Assembly (NCBI RefSeq): GCF_018613695.1
Contig: NZ_JAGGPR010000005.1
Location: 124,001 to 188,000, forward strand
Direction of reading: 5' to 3'
DNA: 64,000 nucleotides
Origin: Arthrobacter sp. ISL-95
Lineage (GTDB): Bacteria; Actinomycetota; Actinomycetes; Actinomycetales; Micrococcaceae
The notes under the pieces were generated by a model. It saw nothing but the letters and a program-made list of their open reading frames with translations. It was not told the origin of the DNA and did not search any database. A program made the position numbers and the translations under genes. The stretch's first letter is position 1, and every line of letters begins with the position of its first letter. This document shows positions 51,927 to 60,705 of the stretch, one piece after another.

Positions 51927-52439
51927 CTAAGAGAGCTCGTATGCGGGACGTCCAGCACCTTGATCGGCACTGTGAACGTGCAGGGCGTGGCGCATGGCCT
52001 GGCGGTTTTCTTCGGCAAGTTCCGGCTGGTCGGCCACGCGGTAGAGGTCCGCTGCCCATTGGAACTCATCGGCGGCAGCGCGGAAACGGGCCTCATCGAA
52101 CAGGCGACGGCCAATGTGGTGACGAACGTAGGCTTCCTCTTCAGGTGATCGGACTGTTCGCAAGGCTTTTTCGTGGAGCACGGCAGCTTCGTGCCAGCGG
52201 TACTGACGTTGATGGATCTGGGCAAGGACCAACAACAGCTCACGGCGGTCAGGCGAGTCCGGCAGCAGCTTGAAGCCTTCGTCCAGAGCTTCAGCGTCCC
52301 GGCCGAGTAATGCCAAGTACCTGACCCGTTCCACGGGTGGACAATCGCCGTCCAATGCAGCTTCCAAGGCTTGGCGGTTGATCACCACGTCGCGGAACGT
52401 CGTAGGGTCAGTGCGCCAAAGACTTGCAGTATCTTCCAC
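51927..52439 (-). CDS. TPR-like helical protein
   Basis: 170 residues of helix pairs with TPR features (RYLALLGRDAEALDEGFKLL, RYRWHEAAVLHEKALR, RFRAAADEFQWAADLYR). No other domain. It may be a scaffold or protein-binding factor. It stands alone between DUF4193 and DUF1349 genes on the same strand, with no clear shared promoter. Confidence 0.75.
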   Translation of the reverse strand: MEDTASLWRTDPTTFRDVVINRQALEAALDGDCPPVERVRYLALLGRDAEALDEGFKLLPDSPDRRELLLVLAQIHQRQYRWHEAAVLHEKALRTVRSPEEEAYVRHHIGRRLFDEARFRAAADEFQWAADLYRVADQPELAEENRQAMRHALHVHSADQGAGRPAYELS

Positions 52440-52564
52440 CGTGATGTGCCCCCCATAGGCTTGTTACGGAGCCAACTGAGTCGCAGCACTGTCAATGTCA
52501 GGCTGCCGGAATCTCCATAATCTCATGAACGGTGAGGCCCGCAAGCTCACCGGGCCAGGCGGCC

Positions 52565-53146
52565 TCAGTGAAGTTGGCTGTCCGGGAGCGTAGCGCGCCA
52601 GGAGTGAAAGGGGACCGTCAGCCCGGAGCGTGTTGGTGCGCAGGTGAAAGGCCCGGCTGTGGCCACAGCATCAGGGGCTAGCGGCACCACCCGCACGAGT
52701 TGGAGTTCGTTGCCGCCCGACGCAGCCCGGATAGTGAGGGCGTCGCCGGAGCGGCTGACCCGTATGCGGACCCGGCCGCCGTTCCATTCCGGAACAGGCG
52801 CCAAGGACCAGTCGGAGAAGCGGTCCGTAACCACCGCGCCCAGCTGAGCGGCGCCGTCGGCGAATTCCACGCCCGCCTTGATCCAATGCTCGGCGCTGAT
52901 GCGGACGAAGATGCCCGCCTGGTCGAACTGTTGGGAGCACGCGGCCGTGAACTCAACCTCCATGGCGCTGTCCTGCGGGAAGGGGGCAAGCAGCGCGTGC
53001 TCGGAGTCGTGGATGAAACCGTAGGACGTGACGCGCCAAGCGTCGCTGCTTTCGGCCGCGGTGACCAGGAGGTCACCTTCCTGCTCGACGACGGCGGCTG
53101 GCTGGTTGGTCCACTCGCCGCGGTTCCAAGGGATGTGAGTCGGCAC
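52565..53146 (-). CDS. DUF1349 concanavalin-like protein
   Basis: 193 residues. FDQAGIFVRISAEHWIKAGVEF is the DUF1349 signature, and the fold is beta-rich, like concanavalin-type lectins and glucanases. No catalytic pair is certain. It may bind a carbohydrate. It diverges from the DUF2975 operon, with about 120 bases between it and that operon's palindromic operator. Confidence 0.88.
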   Translation of the reverse strand: MPTHIPWNRGEWTNQPAAVVEQEGDLLVTAAESSDAWRVTSYGFIHDSEHALLAPFPQDSAMEVEFTAACSQQFDQAGIFVRISAEHWIKAGVEFADGAAQLGAVVTDRFSDWSLAPVPEWNGGRVRIRVSRSGDALTIRAASGGNELQLVRVVPLAPDAVATAGPFTCAPTRSGLTVPFHSWRATLPDSQLH

Positions 53147-53263
53147 GGCGCTCCTCGATGTCGTTGGCTATTGCAGTCCCACTGCTTCAGGGCTTCCAGC
53201 CTCTGGAATAGCGTATTCGATGCGGGCTTTTCGATTCCAAGGACATGCGGCAAGCTGATTGTG

Positions 53264-53295
53264 TTATCGTTTATCAATATGTTGATAAACGATAA
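53264..53295. promoter_or_regulatory. Perfect 14-bp-arm palindrome before the DUF2975 operon
   Basis: TTATCGTTTATCAA, four bases (TATG) and TTGATAAACGATAA form a perfect inverted repeat, strikingly AT-rich in this genome. It ends at the AAGGAG ribosome binding site of the next gene. The Cro/C1-type regulator encoded in the operon is the obvious binder. Confidence 0.85.
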
Positions 53296-53306
53296 GGAGT
53301 GGGCGC

Positions 53307-53969
53307 GTGAAAACTGCATTCTCGACCAAACCATCGGCTAAAGTCGCGGCAAAGGTGGGGCTGTGGCTACTACTGGTGACCGCCTGCGGAGTGGCTGTGG
53401 CGGCGATCCTCAGGCTCGTCTCCACCCTTGGTTATGCGTTTACCGGGGTGACGACTGTGGCGTTGCCCGGCTTGGGCTACAGCAGGACATATCCGTCCGG
53501 CCCCAGCGTCCTAGGCCCCAAGGTTCAACAGGTTCTTCATGGCGGCAATATCGACCTCGTTCTCCAGGGCATTCCTGGAGAAGCGCTCGTCCTGAACACG
53601 GCAGCCTCGGTACTCGGGCAGCTGACCACTCTGCTGGTGTGTGCGGCCGTGATCATGCTGTGCTGGCGTTTGCTGCGGGGGGTGCCGTTCGCATCGACAC
53701 TAACCCGTTTTATCTCCATCATGGGTGGCGTGCTTGTCCTCATCGGGGTGGTTGTCCCGATTCTTCAGGGTTTCAGCAAACTCGTGATCGTAAATAGCTT
53801 GGACAACGTGCTCACCGTCGAGAGTCCCATTGGCAAGGGCAATCTTGAATACTACATTGTCTTCAGCGTCGACCTCCTGCCAGTGGTATTGGGCGTCGCC
53901 CTTCTGCTTCTGGCCGCTGTATTCGCGAAGGGTGCTCAACTGCAGCGCGACACCGAGGGGCTGGTGTAG
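53307..53969 (+). CDS. DUF2975 membrane protein
   Basis: 220 residues from a GTG at 53307 with AAGGAG. It has four hydrophobic regions: KVGLWLLLVTACGVAVAAI, LGQLTTLLVCAAVIMLCWRL, FISIMGGVLVLIGVVVPIL and the last span YIVFSVDLLPVVLGVALLLL. DUF2975 genes are usually next to a small Cro/C1-type regulator, as here. Their role may be in membrane stress or physiology, but is unknown. Confidence 0.85.
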   Translation: MKTAFSTKPSAKVAAKVGLWLLLVTACGVAVAAILRLVSTLGYAFTGVTTVALPGLGYSRTYPSGPSVLGPKVQQVLHGGNIDLVLQGIPGEALVLNTAASVLGQLTTLLVCAAVIMLCWRLLRGVPFASTLTRFISIMGGVLVLIGVVVPILQGFSKLVIVNSLDNVLTVESPIGKGNLEYYIVFSVDLLPVVLGVALLLLAAVFAKGAQLQRDTEGLV

Positions 53970-53971
53970 GG

Positions 53972-54199
53972 ATGGCTCCGGCCAAACAATCCGAGGAGGA
54001 CATGATTCACTGCCGGCTCGATGAGCTTCTGGAGCAGCGGGGTATGACGTTGACAGAATTGAGCCGGGAGGTAGGGGTTACTCTCGCGAACCTCTCCGTC
54101 CTGAAGAATGACAGGGCAAGGGCTATACGGTTCTCCACCCTGGCAGCCATCTGCCGGGTACTTGAATGCGAGGTTGGTGACCTGCTGGTCATCGACTAG
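53972..54199 (+). CDS. Cro/C1-type HTH regulator (YozG-like)
   Basis: 75 residues, nearly all one helix-turn-helix domain: RLDELLEQRGMTLTELSREV, GVTLANLSVLKNDRARAIRF and STLAAICRVLECEVGDLL. This matches the small YozG-type regulators that accompany DUF2975. It starts 2 bases after the DUF2975 stop. It probably binds the palindrome at 53264-53295 and controls the operon itself. Confidence 0.9.
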   Translation: MAPAKQSEEDMIHCRLDELLEQRGMTLTELSREVGVTLANLSVLKNDRARAIRFSTLAAICRVLECEVGDLLVID

Positions 54200-54261
54200 G
54201 GCCTGCTTGAAGGTGCCTACAAGGATGGTGGAACCGTTGCGTGCCACCATCCTCGCGGTGC

Positions 54262-55107
54262 TTATGACTGCTTCGTTGACACTGCCATCAACTGGGCGGC
54301 ATAAGGCAGGCCGTCGGCCCCTGCCCGTGCGTAGTCGTCGATAGTAGTGACGTCCTGGCCAAGGCCCTTCATGGCATCGGCGAAGATTTCCATATCAATG
54401 ATTTGCAGGACTTTGAGGTGTTCAGCGTTGTTCACAGTGACAGCGCCGGACAGTGCTTCGAGTGCGAAGCTTCGGCCGGTTCCTGAGAGGAGCAGCTCAC
54501 TGAGTGCGCCCAAGTCAAGGCTCAAGTTCCTTCCCAGCGCGAGAATGTCCTGAACATTTTTCTGGTTCATCATCAACAGGGCATTATTAATGAGCTTTCC
54601 GTTCTGTCCGCATCCCGCCGGGCCCATGTACGCGATCTTTTGTGAGAACGTCTCCAGAACAGGACGTGCCGTTTCCAATGCTTCCCTTGGTCCGCCGACG
54701 ATAGTAGTCAGCCGACGTGCTTCTGCACCTGGTCGGCCGCCGCTGACCGGGGCGTCCAACACAAGTACGCCAGCGGAGGCGGCGCGAAGTGTTATGCTCT
54801 GGGCGTAGTCCGGCAGCCCGGTCCCATGGTTGATGAGAACCGTGCCCCGGGCAAGACTTTTGAGCAGACCCCCTGAGGTGAGGATTTCTTCAATATCGGA
54901 GTCTTCCCGCAGACAGAGGCCAACAATGTTGCTGGCAGCGCCAAGCGCAGCAAGTGTCTTGTGACGGACATAAGGGAGTCCGTCAAGGGCGGTCAGAGAT
55001 GACTCTCGACGAACCCAGACGTTCAATTCGAAGCCGGCCTCAGCTATGGCCCTGGCCATCGGGGCGCCTTGATCTCCAAGGCCTACCCAGCCAACCCTGA
55101 TGTTCAT
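54262..55107 (-). CDS. NAD(P)-dependent beta-hydroxyacid dehydrogenase
   Basis: 281 residues. VGWVGLGDQGAPMARAIAEA is the N-terminal Rossmann motif of 3-hydroxyisobutyrate-type dehydrogenases, DAPVSGGRPGAEA the substrate loop, and CGQNGKLINNALL holds the catalytic lysine. The substrate is unknown; relatives act on hydroxyacids or reduce imines. Its start overlaps the SDR stop by four bases (ATGA), so it may share a pathway with that enzyme. Confidence 0.88.
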   Translation of the reverse strand: MNIRVGWVGLGDQGAPMARAIAEAGFELNVWVRRESSLTALDGLPYVRHKTLAALGAASNIVGLCLREDSDIEEILTSGGLLKSLARGTVLINHGTGLPDYAQSITLRAASAGVLVLDAPVSGGRPGAEARRLTTIVGGPREALETARPVLETFSQKIAYMGPAGCGQNGKLINNALLMMNQKNVQDILALGRNLSLDLGALSELLLSGTGRSFALEALSGAVTVNNAEHLKVLQIIDMEIFADAMKGLGQDVTTIDDYARAGADGLPYAAQLMAVSTKQS

Positions 55108-56030
55108 GCTGCCCGCTTTTCCAAGAGTGCCGCTGAGAGCTCCCAGAGGCGAGCTGCGTTGGTGGAATCCAGCGCATAGGAGGCGACTCCGGTGTAGTCC
55201 GGTCCGCGGCTACCCACAATGCGGGCCTCATTGACGTCCTCGAAGTAGCGTCCGCCGATTCCTTCGAGCCCCGGGGCGGTAGCAACATACAGGGTTGTGG
55301 CAGCCCCCTGCTGGGGTGTCTTCTGGCGCTCGATGGGAGTTCTTAGGCCGCCTGTATGCCGTTGGAGGTTGGTGGCGATGGCTCCGGGCATGACGGCATT
55401 GGAGGTAATGCCGTCTTTGGCCCAACGCTCGGTGGCAGCGACAGCAAAGAGCACGGACGCCGTTTTGGACTGGCCATACGCAATGAGGGCGTCATAGGGG
55501 ATGAAATTGAAGTGAGGGTCATCGAAAAGGACTGGGGAAAACAGGTGGCCGCTTGAGCTGACGGACACGATGCGGGCGTTGCCGGCTTCGGCCAGGGCGC
55601 CATGCAGTGCCGTTGCGAGGGCGAAATGTCCAAGGTAGTTGGTAGCGAACTGCATCTCCCAGCCCTCCGGGGTGCGTTGCAATTCCGGAAGTGCCATGAT
55701 TCCGGCATTGTTGACCAGGACGTGCAGCGGACCCCGCCACTGTTCGGCAAACTCAGCGATCGACGCCAGATCGGCCAAGTCAACCCTTCCCAGGGAGATG
55801 TTCTCATTGCCCGTCGATTCCCGGAGCTCAACTGCAACCGGTTCTGCTGTCGCGAGGTTGCGTACGGCGAGTGTTACGTGGGCTCCGATGTCGGCAAAGG
55901 CCCTCGCTGTTTCTATGCCGATACCGGACGCTCCTCCAGTAATGACGACGCGCTTCCCGGTGAAATCGATGCCCTCCGTGACATCTGAGGTGGTGGAACT
56001 GAACCCGAAACTGGTGGCGATGCTTGTCAT
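55104..56030 (-). CDS. Short-chain dehydrogenase/reductase (SDR)
   Basis: 308 residues from the ATG at 56030. The cofactor motif TGGASGIGIETARAFADIG, NNAG, and the active site serine with YGQSK (Tyr-X-X-X-Lys) are intact. It belongs to the extended retinol-dehydrogenase/oxidoreductase type. The frame is open 22 codons further, without a good binding site. It is followed by the beta-hydroxyacid dehydrogenase in the same unit. A regulator of the MmyB type is encoded just upstream on the same strand. Confidence 0.9.
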   Translation of the reverse strand: MTSIATSFGFSSTTSDVTEGIDFTGKRVVITGGASGIGIETARAFADIGAHVTLAVRNLATAEPVAVELRESTGNENISLGRVDLADLASIAEFAEQWRGPLHVLVNNAGIMALPELQRTPEGWEMQFATNYLGHFALATALHGALAEAGNARIVSVSSSGHLFSPVLFDDPHFNFIPYDALIAYGQSKTASVLFAVAATERWAKDGITSNAVMPGAIATNLQRHTGGLRTPIERQKTPQQGAATTLYVATAPGLEGIGGRYFEDVNEARIVGSRGPDYTGVASYALDSTNAARLWELSAALLEKRAA

Positions 56031-56221
56031 GATTAAGCGGCTTCTTTCGCACTGGTTGGTTTGTGGTCTGTGCCTGCGGGACGAACCGGGGGCCACGGTG
56101 ATAGGCCGTCTCAGCGGCGGCCCATAAACCAGTGTGCTTTTGTGGAGAAGAGGTAGCCAGAACTCTGGGTTTCATATGAATGCCAGGGCTACCCTCAAGC
56201 ATTCGGGGGAGTATCGGAGAT

Positions 56222-57055
56222 TCACTTCGGATCGGCGAGAGTCTCCGACAGTTTCTGAAGCGAGGCCTCGGACGAGCTTCCAGGTTCTGCATGATGAATC
56301 ACCAGAAGATGGCCATCGGTTCCCGCAACGGACAACTTCTCATGAAAGAGTTCCAAGTCCCCCACGACTGGGTGGTGAAGTATGCGCTTCCCCGCCACCT
56401 TGGGACGGACATCGTGCCTGCCCCAGAGTTGGAGGAAGTAGGCGCTACGGTGCGATAGTTCCTCCACCAGTTTTTCCAACTGCGGGTCGTTGACTCGTTC
56501 TCCCACGGCTGCCCGCAAACCAGCCGTGGCCTCCTCCATGACCTGTTCCCAGTCCTCGTATAGCTGCTGTTCAGCCGGGTCCAGAAATGCTTCCCGGAGG
56601 ACATTTGTCCCGGGTTTGTTCCGCGGCGAAAGTGCGATTGCCAGTGGGGTTGCAGCGAGGACGTTCATGTACCGGTCCTGGACGAATGCTGGTACTTGGG
56701 TCAAGGTTTCCAGGAGATATGACATACCGACCCCGACACCAGCCATATCGGCACCATTTGAAAGAGGCTGCGATGAACCCTGCGCGAGCCTATGTAGATG
56801 GAGAGTGGAGGGAGGATCCAGACGCAGGGCGCGCGCTAATGAATCAAGTATCTGCGGCGACGGGTGGTGGTCCTTGCCTTGTTCCAGACGAACGTAGTAG
56901 TCGACGCTGATGCCGGCCAAACCTGCGACTTCTTCTCGCCGGAGACCGGGAACACGGCGACGTCCAAAGTCGGCCAGGCCGGCATCTTCAGGCCGAACAA
57001 GTCCACGACGCGCTTGAAGGTACTGGCCGAAAGCCGGGTTCGTGGTCACAGACAT
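56222..57055 (-). CDS. XRE-type regulator with MmyB-like ligand domain
   Basis: 277 residues. The N-terminal helix-turn-helix (RRVPGLRREEVAGLAGIS, DYYVRLEQGKDHHPSPQILD) is followed by a MmyB-type ligand-binding domain (YLLETLTQVPAFVQDRYMNVLA, HHPVVGDLELFHEKL). Such regulators are usually next to the SDR or oxidoreductase genes they control, and an SDR gene lies 191 bases downstream here. The effector may be a fatty acid or related ligand. Confidence 0.9.
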   Translation of the reverse strand: MSVTTNPAFGQYLQARRGLVRPEDAGLADFGRRRVPGLRREEVAGLAGISVDYYVRLEQGKDHHPSPQILDSLARALRLDPPSTLHLHRLAQGSSQPLSNGADMAGVGVGMSYLLETLTQVPAFVQDRYMNVLAATPLAIALSPRNKPGTNVLREAFLDPAEQQLYEDWEQVMEEATAGLRAAVGERVNDPQLEKLVEELSHRSAYFLQLWGRHDVRPKVAGKRILHHPVVGDLELFHEKLSVAGTDGHLLVIHHAEPGSSSEASLQKLSETLADPK

Positions 57056-57092
57056 AACCTACGCCAAGGTAGACAGACATCACGTTCTGTAT

Positions 57093-58445
57093 TTAGCTGG
57101 CGGGCGGGGAGACTTTGCCGAGCTGCTCGAACTCACTGGTATTAAGGGCTTTGCCGGTGGTCGCTGCCTCGATAAGTCCTAGGGTCGCTTTTGCTGCTGA
57201 GGTTGGTCCGGCGGAGCCTCGGGCGCCGGTGATCCCGGGAACGGGACCGATCATGAGACCTAGGTCGATCATGCCAAAATGTGTCACGCCTTCCAGTGTG
57301 ACGCGGGTGCCGTTGCCGTTGGCAAGCAGCTCGTCCAGTGCGGCGTCGTATTGGGGGAGTTGGTCGGCGTCGCCGGCCACAATGGCGAGGACTGGTTTGG
57401 TAAGCGGGGCCGTGGCCGTCGGGGTTCTGGGCATCCCGTCCATATTGACGGCTCCCTCGATGCGGTCATCAAGGCGTGCAGCTTCCAGCGCAGCCGCACC
57501 TCCTAGGGAGTGGCCTGCCGTGATGATGTGGCCTAGGTCTGCAGATCGCAAAGCGGGCACTGCCCATGCGTCTGAATAAAGTCGATCAATCACTGCGCTC
57601 ATGTCGGCGGCGCGAATGCCCGCCCAGTGGTCTGCCAGATCTTGGTCACGCGAATCATCTCCTGTGGTTTCCAGTCTGCTGGAGGCCCACGTGCCATCGG
57701 CAAGCTCGGTGACAGGTGAGTCGTAGGGATGATCAAGGGCGATGACTATAACGCCGTTGCTGGCCAGTTCCTCGGCCCACGCAGTGAAGAACCATCGAGA
57801 GCTGTTGAGTCCTGGTGAAGCTATCACCACCGGAAAAGAACCGTTAGCAGATTTACCTTGCCATATGGCGTTGCTTTGGGCACGGGAAAGCCCGTCCAGG
57901 GTCAAAGTTGGAACGCCATAAAGGCTGGCTAGGGCGTTGGACAGTTTTGCGGCTCGCTCATGGCCAGGCAGGTATGCTGCACGTTCGCCGCTTCCCTCGG
58001 CGGGGTACCAGATAGTTGCTGGCAATGAGCGTCGCTTGCCCGGCACATCATCGCCTCCCTCGTCACGCTTGTCGTCGGTCCATACCTTCGTGTCTATTCC
58101 TACGGTGTACGGACCACCTCCCGCTGGAACGGAGATGGGCGGCAATATCCAGGAGGCCCCGGCCATCCCAACGAGGCTCAGTGTAAGGAGGACACTGGCC
58201 GCCATTGAGAGTCGGGGACCGCGGGCTGACCGGAGCCAAATGACGACGGCGGCGGTCGGTGCAGCGAGTACAACCAGTCCGACCACTTGTGGGCGTGCAC
58301 CTTCGAAGGTGAGAGCGGCAACAAGAGCCGCGCCAGCTGCAATGCCGGGGACAATGACCATCAAGGCTTTACCTCGGCGAGTCACGACTCCCATGAGGAG
58401 GGTGAGCAGCAACAAGGCTGCTGCGGCGATATCAAGCCACGGCAC
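57093..58445 (-). CDS. Alpha/beta hydrolase with N-terminal membrane region
   Basis: 450 residues from a GTG at 58445. The first 110 residues have four hydrophobic segments. Then comes a hydrolase of the PAF-acetylhydrolase/dienelactone type: LPATIWYPAEG, the serine in TAGHSLGGAAA, an aspartate in VAGDADQLPQ and a histidine in GVTHFGMID. It is an exported or membrane-held esterase or lipase. The substrate is unknown. Confidence 0.85.
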   Translation of the reverse strand: MPWLDIAAAALLLLTLLMGVVTRRGKALMVIVPGIAAGAALVAALTFEGARPQVVGLVVLAAPTAAVVIWLRSARGPRLSMAASVLLTLSLVGMAGASWILPPISVPAGGGPYTVGIDTKVWTDDKRDEGGDDVPGKRRSLPATIWYPAEGSGERAAYLPGHERAAKLSNALASLYGVPTLTLDGLSRAQSNAIWQGKSANGSFPVVIASPGLNSSRWFFTAWAEELASNGVIVIALDHPYDSPVTELADGTWASSRLETTGDDSRDQDLADHWAGIRAADMSAVIDRLYSDAWAVPALRSADLGHIITAGHSLGGAAALEAARLDDRIEGAVNMDGMPRTPTATAPLTKPVLAIVAGDADQLPQYDAALDELLANGNGTRVTLEGVTHFGMIDLGLMIGPVPGITGARGSAGPTSAAKATLGLIEAATTGKALNTSEFEQLGKVSPPAS

Positions 58446-58593
58446 CGGTGGACTCCCTAAACTGAGCCGTTGATGCCTTCAGCCTATGGTCGGCCCGAAC
58501 AGGACCACATCAACCCTTGGGACCGGGCATGCTCATCCCAGGGTAGGAACTTCCGCTGGATGCCAGGCGTCGGCCTCTCCGTGACGGTCAGCT

Positions 58594-59964
58594 CTAAGAA
58601 TCCAGTGGTTCCTTCTGCGCCTCGGGACGTTGTTTGGCCGCGGGCAGGCCGGTCCGCTTACGCCCCTGAAACCAGCGTGTAACGAAAAAGAGGACGAGCC
58701 CGATTCCCAAGAGGATGCCTGCACGCAGCCAGATTTCCGGGCCTTGCTGGAACAGCAGGAGGACACAGGAAGCCAGTGCCAGGCAGGGAATGACCGCCGG
58801 TACGCGGAAGTGCTTGTGTTCCACCTTGTCTTTACGCAGCACCAGAACGGCCACGTTGGTGCTGATGAAGACGAACAGCAGAAGCAGGACCACCGTTTCG
58901 GCGAGGGAGCCAAGGTCGCCGGTGGCGGTCAGTGCCATTGCGGCCAACGTGGTCACCAGAATGGCTACCCACGGGGTGCGCCGTTGGGGGAGGACCTTCC
59001 CCAACCCGGTGGGAAGCAATGATTGTTCTGCCATTCCAAAGGCCAGACGACTGGCCATGATCATCGTCAGCAGGGCGCCGTTGGCAACGGCGATGAGGGC
59101 GACCAGGCCGAAGAGCCAGTCCGGAACTCCAAAACCAGTGGCCTGGACCACTTGCAGCAAGGGGCCCGAGGAGCTGCTCAAGTCATTTGGCGACAGGGCT
59201 ATGGATGAAGCCAAACCGATGAGAATGTAGATGGCTCCGGCGGTCAACAACGCCCCGAACAGTGCCTTGGGGTAGACGCGGTGGACGTCCCGGACCTCTT
59301 CGGCAACGTTGGCGGAGGTCTCAAAGCCCACGAACGAGTAGTACGCCAGCAAGGAAGCCGCCAGGATCCCTGCTCCAGGGGAGACCGCAGGGTTGAATTC
59401 AAGAACGCGGGAAGCATCGCCGTCTCCCCGGCCGAACATCAGGCCTACCAGGACGATTACCAGCACCAGGCCAGACACCTCGACGACTGTCATGACCACG
59501 TTGGCCCTGACGGATTCCTTGACGCCGCGTGCGTTCAGGAGCGCGATCAGCAGAAGGAAGACAAGAGCGGTGGGAGTAGCAGGCACATCCAGGAAAGGTT
59601 TGAGGTAGTCCCCGGCGAAGGCGAGGCTCAAACCAGCAGCGCTGGTCACCCCGGCTGCCAACATGGAGAAACCCACCAGGAACGAAACCAAGGGGACTTT
59701 GAAAGCCCGTTCAGCAAAGACGGCAGCTCCGCCGGCCTTCGGGTATTTTGTCACCAGCTCTGCGTAGGAGGCGGCGGTGAGCATGGCCAGGAACAGTGCC
59801 AGCGCCAGCGGAATCCAGACAGCGCCTCCCACCTCGCCTGCAACCTTCCCCACCAACGCGTAGATGCCCGCGCCCAACACATCGCCGAGGATAAAGAGGA
59901 AAAGAAGAGGGCCGGTAATGGACTGCTTGAGTTTTGACGACTGGGGCTTTGCCGGGCTGTTCAT
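58594..59964 (-). CDS. APC-superfamily amino acid permease
   Basis: 456 residues with about twelve membrane segments. The first helix has GDVLGAGIYALVGKVAGE, the conserved substrate-binding loop of APC transporters, and the sixth has YYSFVGFETSANVAEEVRDV. It most resembles the cationic or neutral amino acid permease group. The substrate is not predictable. The C-terminal tail is polar and basic. Confidence 0.9.
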   Translation of the reverse strand: MNSPAKPQSSKLKQSITGPLLFLFILGDVLGAGIYALVGKVAGEVGGAVWIPLALALFLAMLTAASYAELVTKYPKAGGAAVFAERAFKVPLVSFLVGFSMLAAGVTSAAGLSLAFAGDYLKPFLDVPATPTALVFLLLIALLNARGVKESVRANVVMTVVEVSGLVLVIVLVGLMFGRGDGDASRVLEFNPAVSPGAGILAASLLAYYSFVGFETSANVAEEVRDVHRVYPKALFGALLTAGAIYILIGLASSIALSPNDLSSSSGPLLQVVQATGFGVPDWLFGLVALIAVANGALLTMIMASRLAFGMAEQSLLPTGLGKVLPQRRTPWVAILVTTLAAMALTATGDLGSLAETVVLLLLFVFISTNVAVLVLRKDKVEHKHFRVPAVIPCLALASCVLLLFQQGPEIWLRAGILLGIGLVLFFVTRWFQGRKRTGLPAAKQRPEAQKEPLDS

Positions 59965-59985
59965 GGGAACAGATGATACAGGAAA

Positions 59986-60456
59986 CTAAGCAGCCTTACT
60001 AAGTGACTCAAGGAGGCCGACTTCGAGCCTATCCGAGCAGTTGGTCCTCTTTAGCAATACGCTGACGCAGCGTCTCCCGAGTGTCCCAAAAGTAGAGCCC
60101 GCAAAGACGCCTCCCAACGGCCCCAACAGGGAGAGTGCTGCTACTACCAGCGGGTTCGGCGATTCTCCCTGCATGATGAGGAGCGTCATCCACACCACTG
60201 GCACCACAATGAGAGTTGCGGCGATCGCAACCAGGACCACAAACATCGGCTTTTTCAAAAGTGCATCTTTCTCTAAGACTGCGCTGGCCCTTGGCGGGTC
60301 CTGGCCCGGCTCGAACGGGCTGCCTCCCTCTCCGGAAACGACACGCGCCATTGCCGGTGTCGGTGGCGCTAGGGCAGGATCAGAAGTTACTTTAGCGCCT
60401 TGCCCTGCCATTGGCGGCTTTGACGGCGGCGTTCGGCAACGGCTGCTGACGTTCAT
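59986..60456 (-). CDS. Membrane protein with two spans, unknown function
   Basis: 156 residues. A Pro/Ala-rich N-terminal half is followed by two membrane helices (FVVLVAIAATLIVVPVVWMT and LVVAALSLLGPLGGVFAGST). A second in-frame ATG lies at 60411. No domain is recognised. It lies between a small membrane gene and the permease. Confidence 0.6.
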   Translation of the reverse strand: MNVSSRCRTPPSKPPMAGQGAKVTSDPALAPPTPAMARVVSGEGGSPFEPGQDPPRASAVLEKDALLKKPMFVVLVAIAATLIVVPVVWMTLLIMQGESPNPLVVAALSLLGPLGGVFAGSTFGTLGRRCVSVLLKRTNCSDRLEVGLLESLSKAA

Positions 60457-60518
60457 CGACTGGCGGCTGGGGCAGCTGCAATTGGTCGGGGACTGAAACG
60501 CCCGGCATTGGCTTCGTC

Positions 60519-60695
60519 TCAGCTACCCGTGTTGCGAGCCAGTGCCCAAGAGGTTCTGATTCCGCGCACGGCCAGAACCACTGCGAACGATGACATCACC
60601 AGTACAACTGCTGAAACGGCAAGGATCACCACACCCAGGACGTGAACCAGCAGGACGGCGGAAAATACTAGGGTATGTGCATCGAAAAGTTCCAT
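60519..60695 (-). CDS. 58-residue membrane peptide
   Basis: An ATG at 60695 opens a frame with one or two hydrophobic helices (LVFSAVLLVHVLGVVILAVS and VVLVMSSFAVVLAVRG) and a short basic tail, ending at a TGA at 60519. It lies just downstream of a proline-rich lipoprotein gene (10 bases between), so the two are probably cotranscribed. The function is unknown. Confidence 0.6.
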   Translation of the reverse strand: MELFDAHTLVFSAVLLVHVLGVVILAVSAVVLVMSSFAVVLAVRGIRTSWALARNTGS

Positions 60696-60705
60696 AGCTG
60701 ATCAA

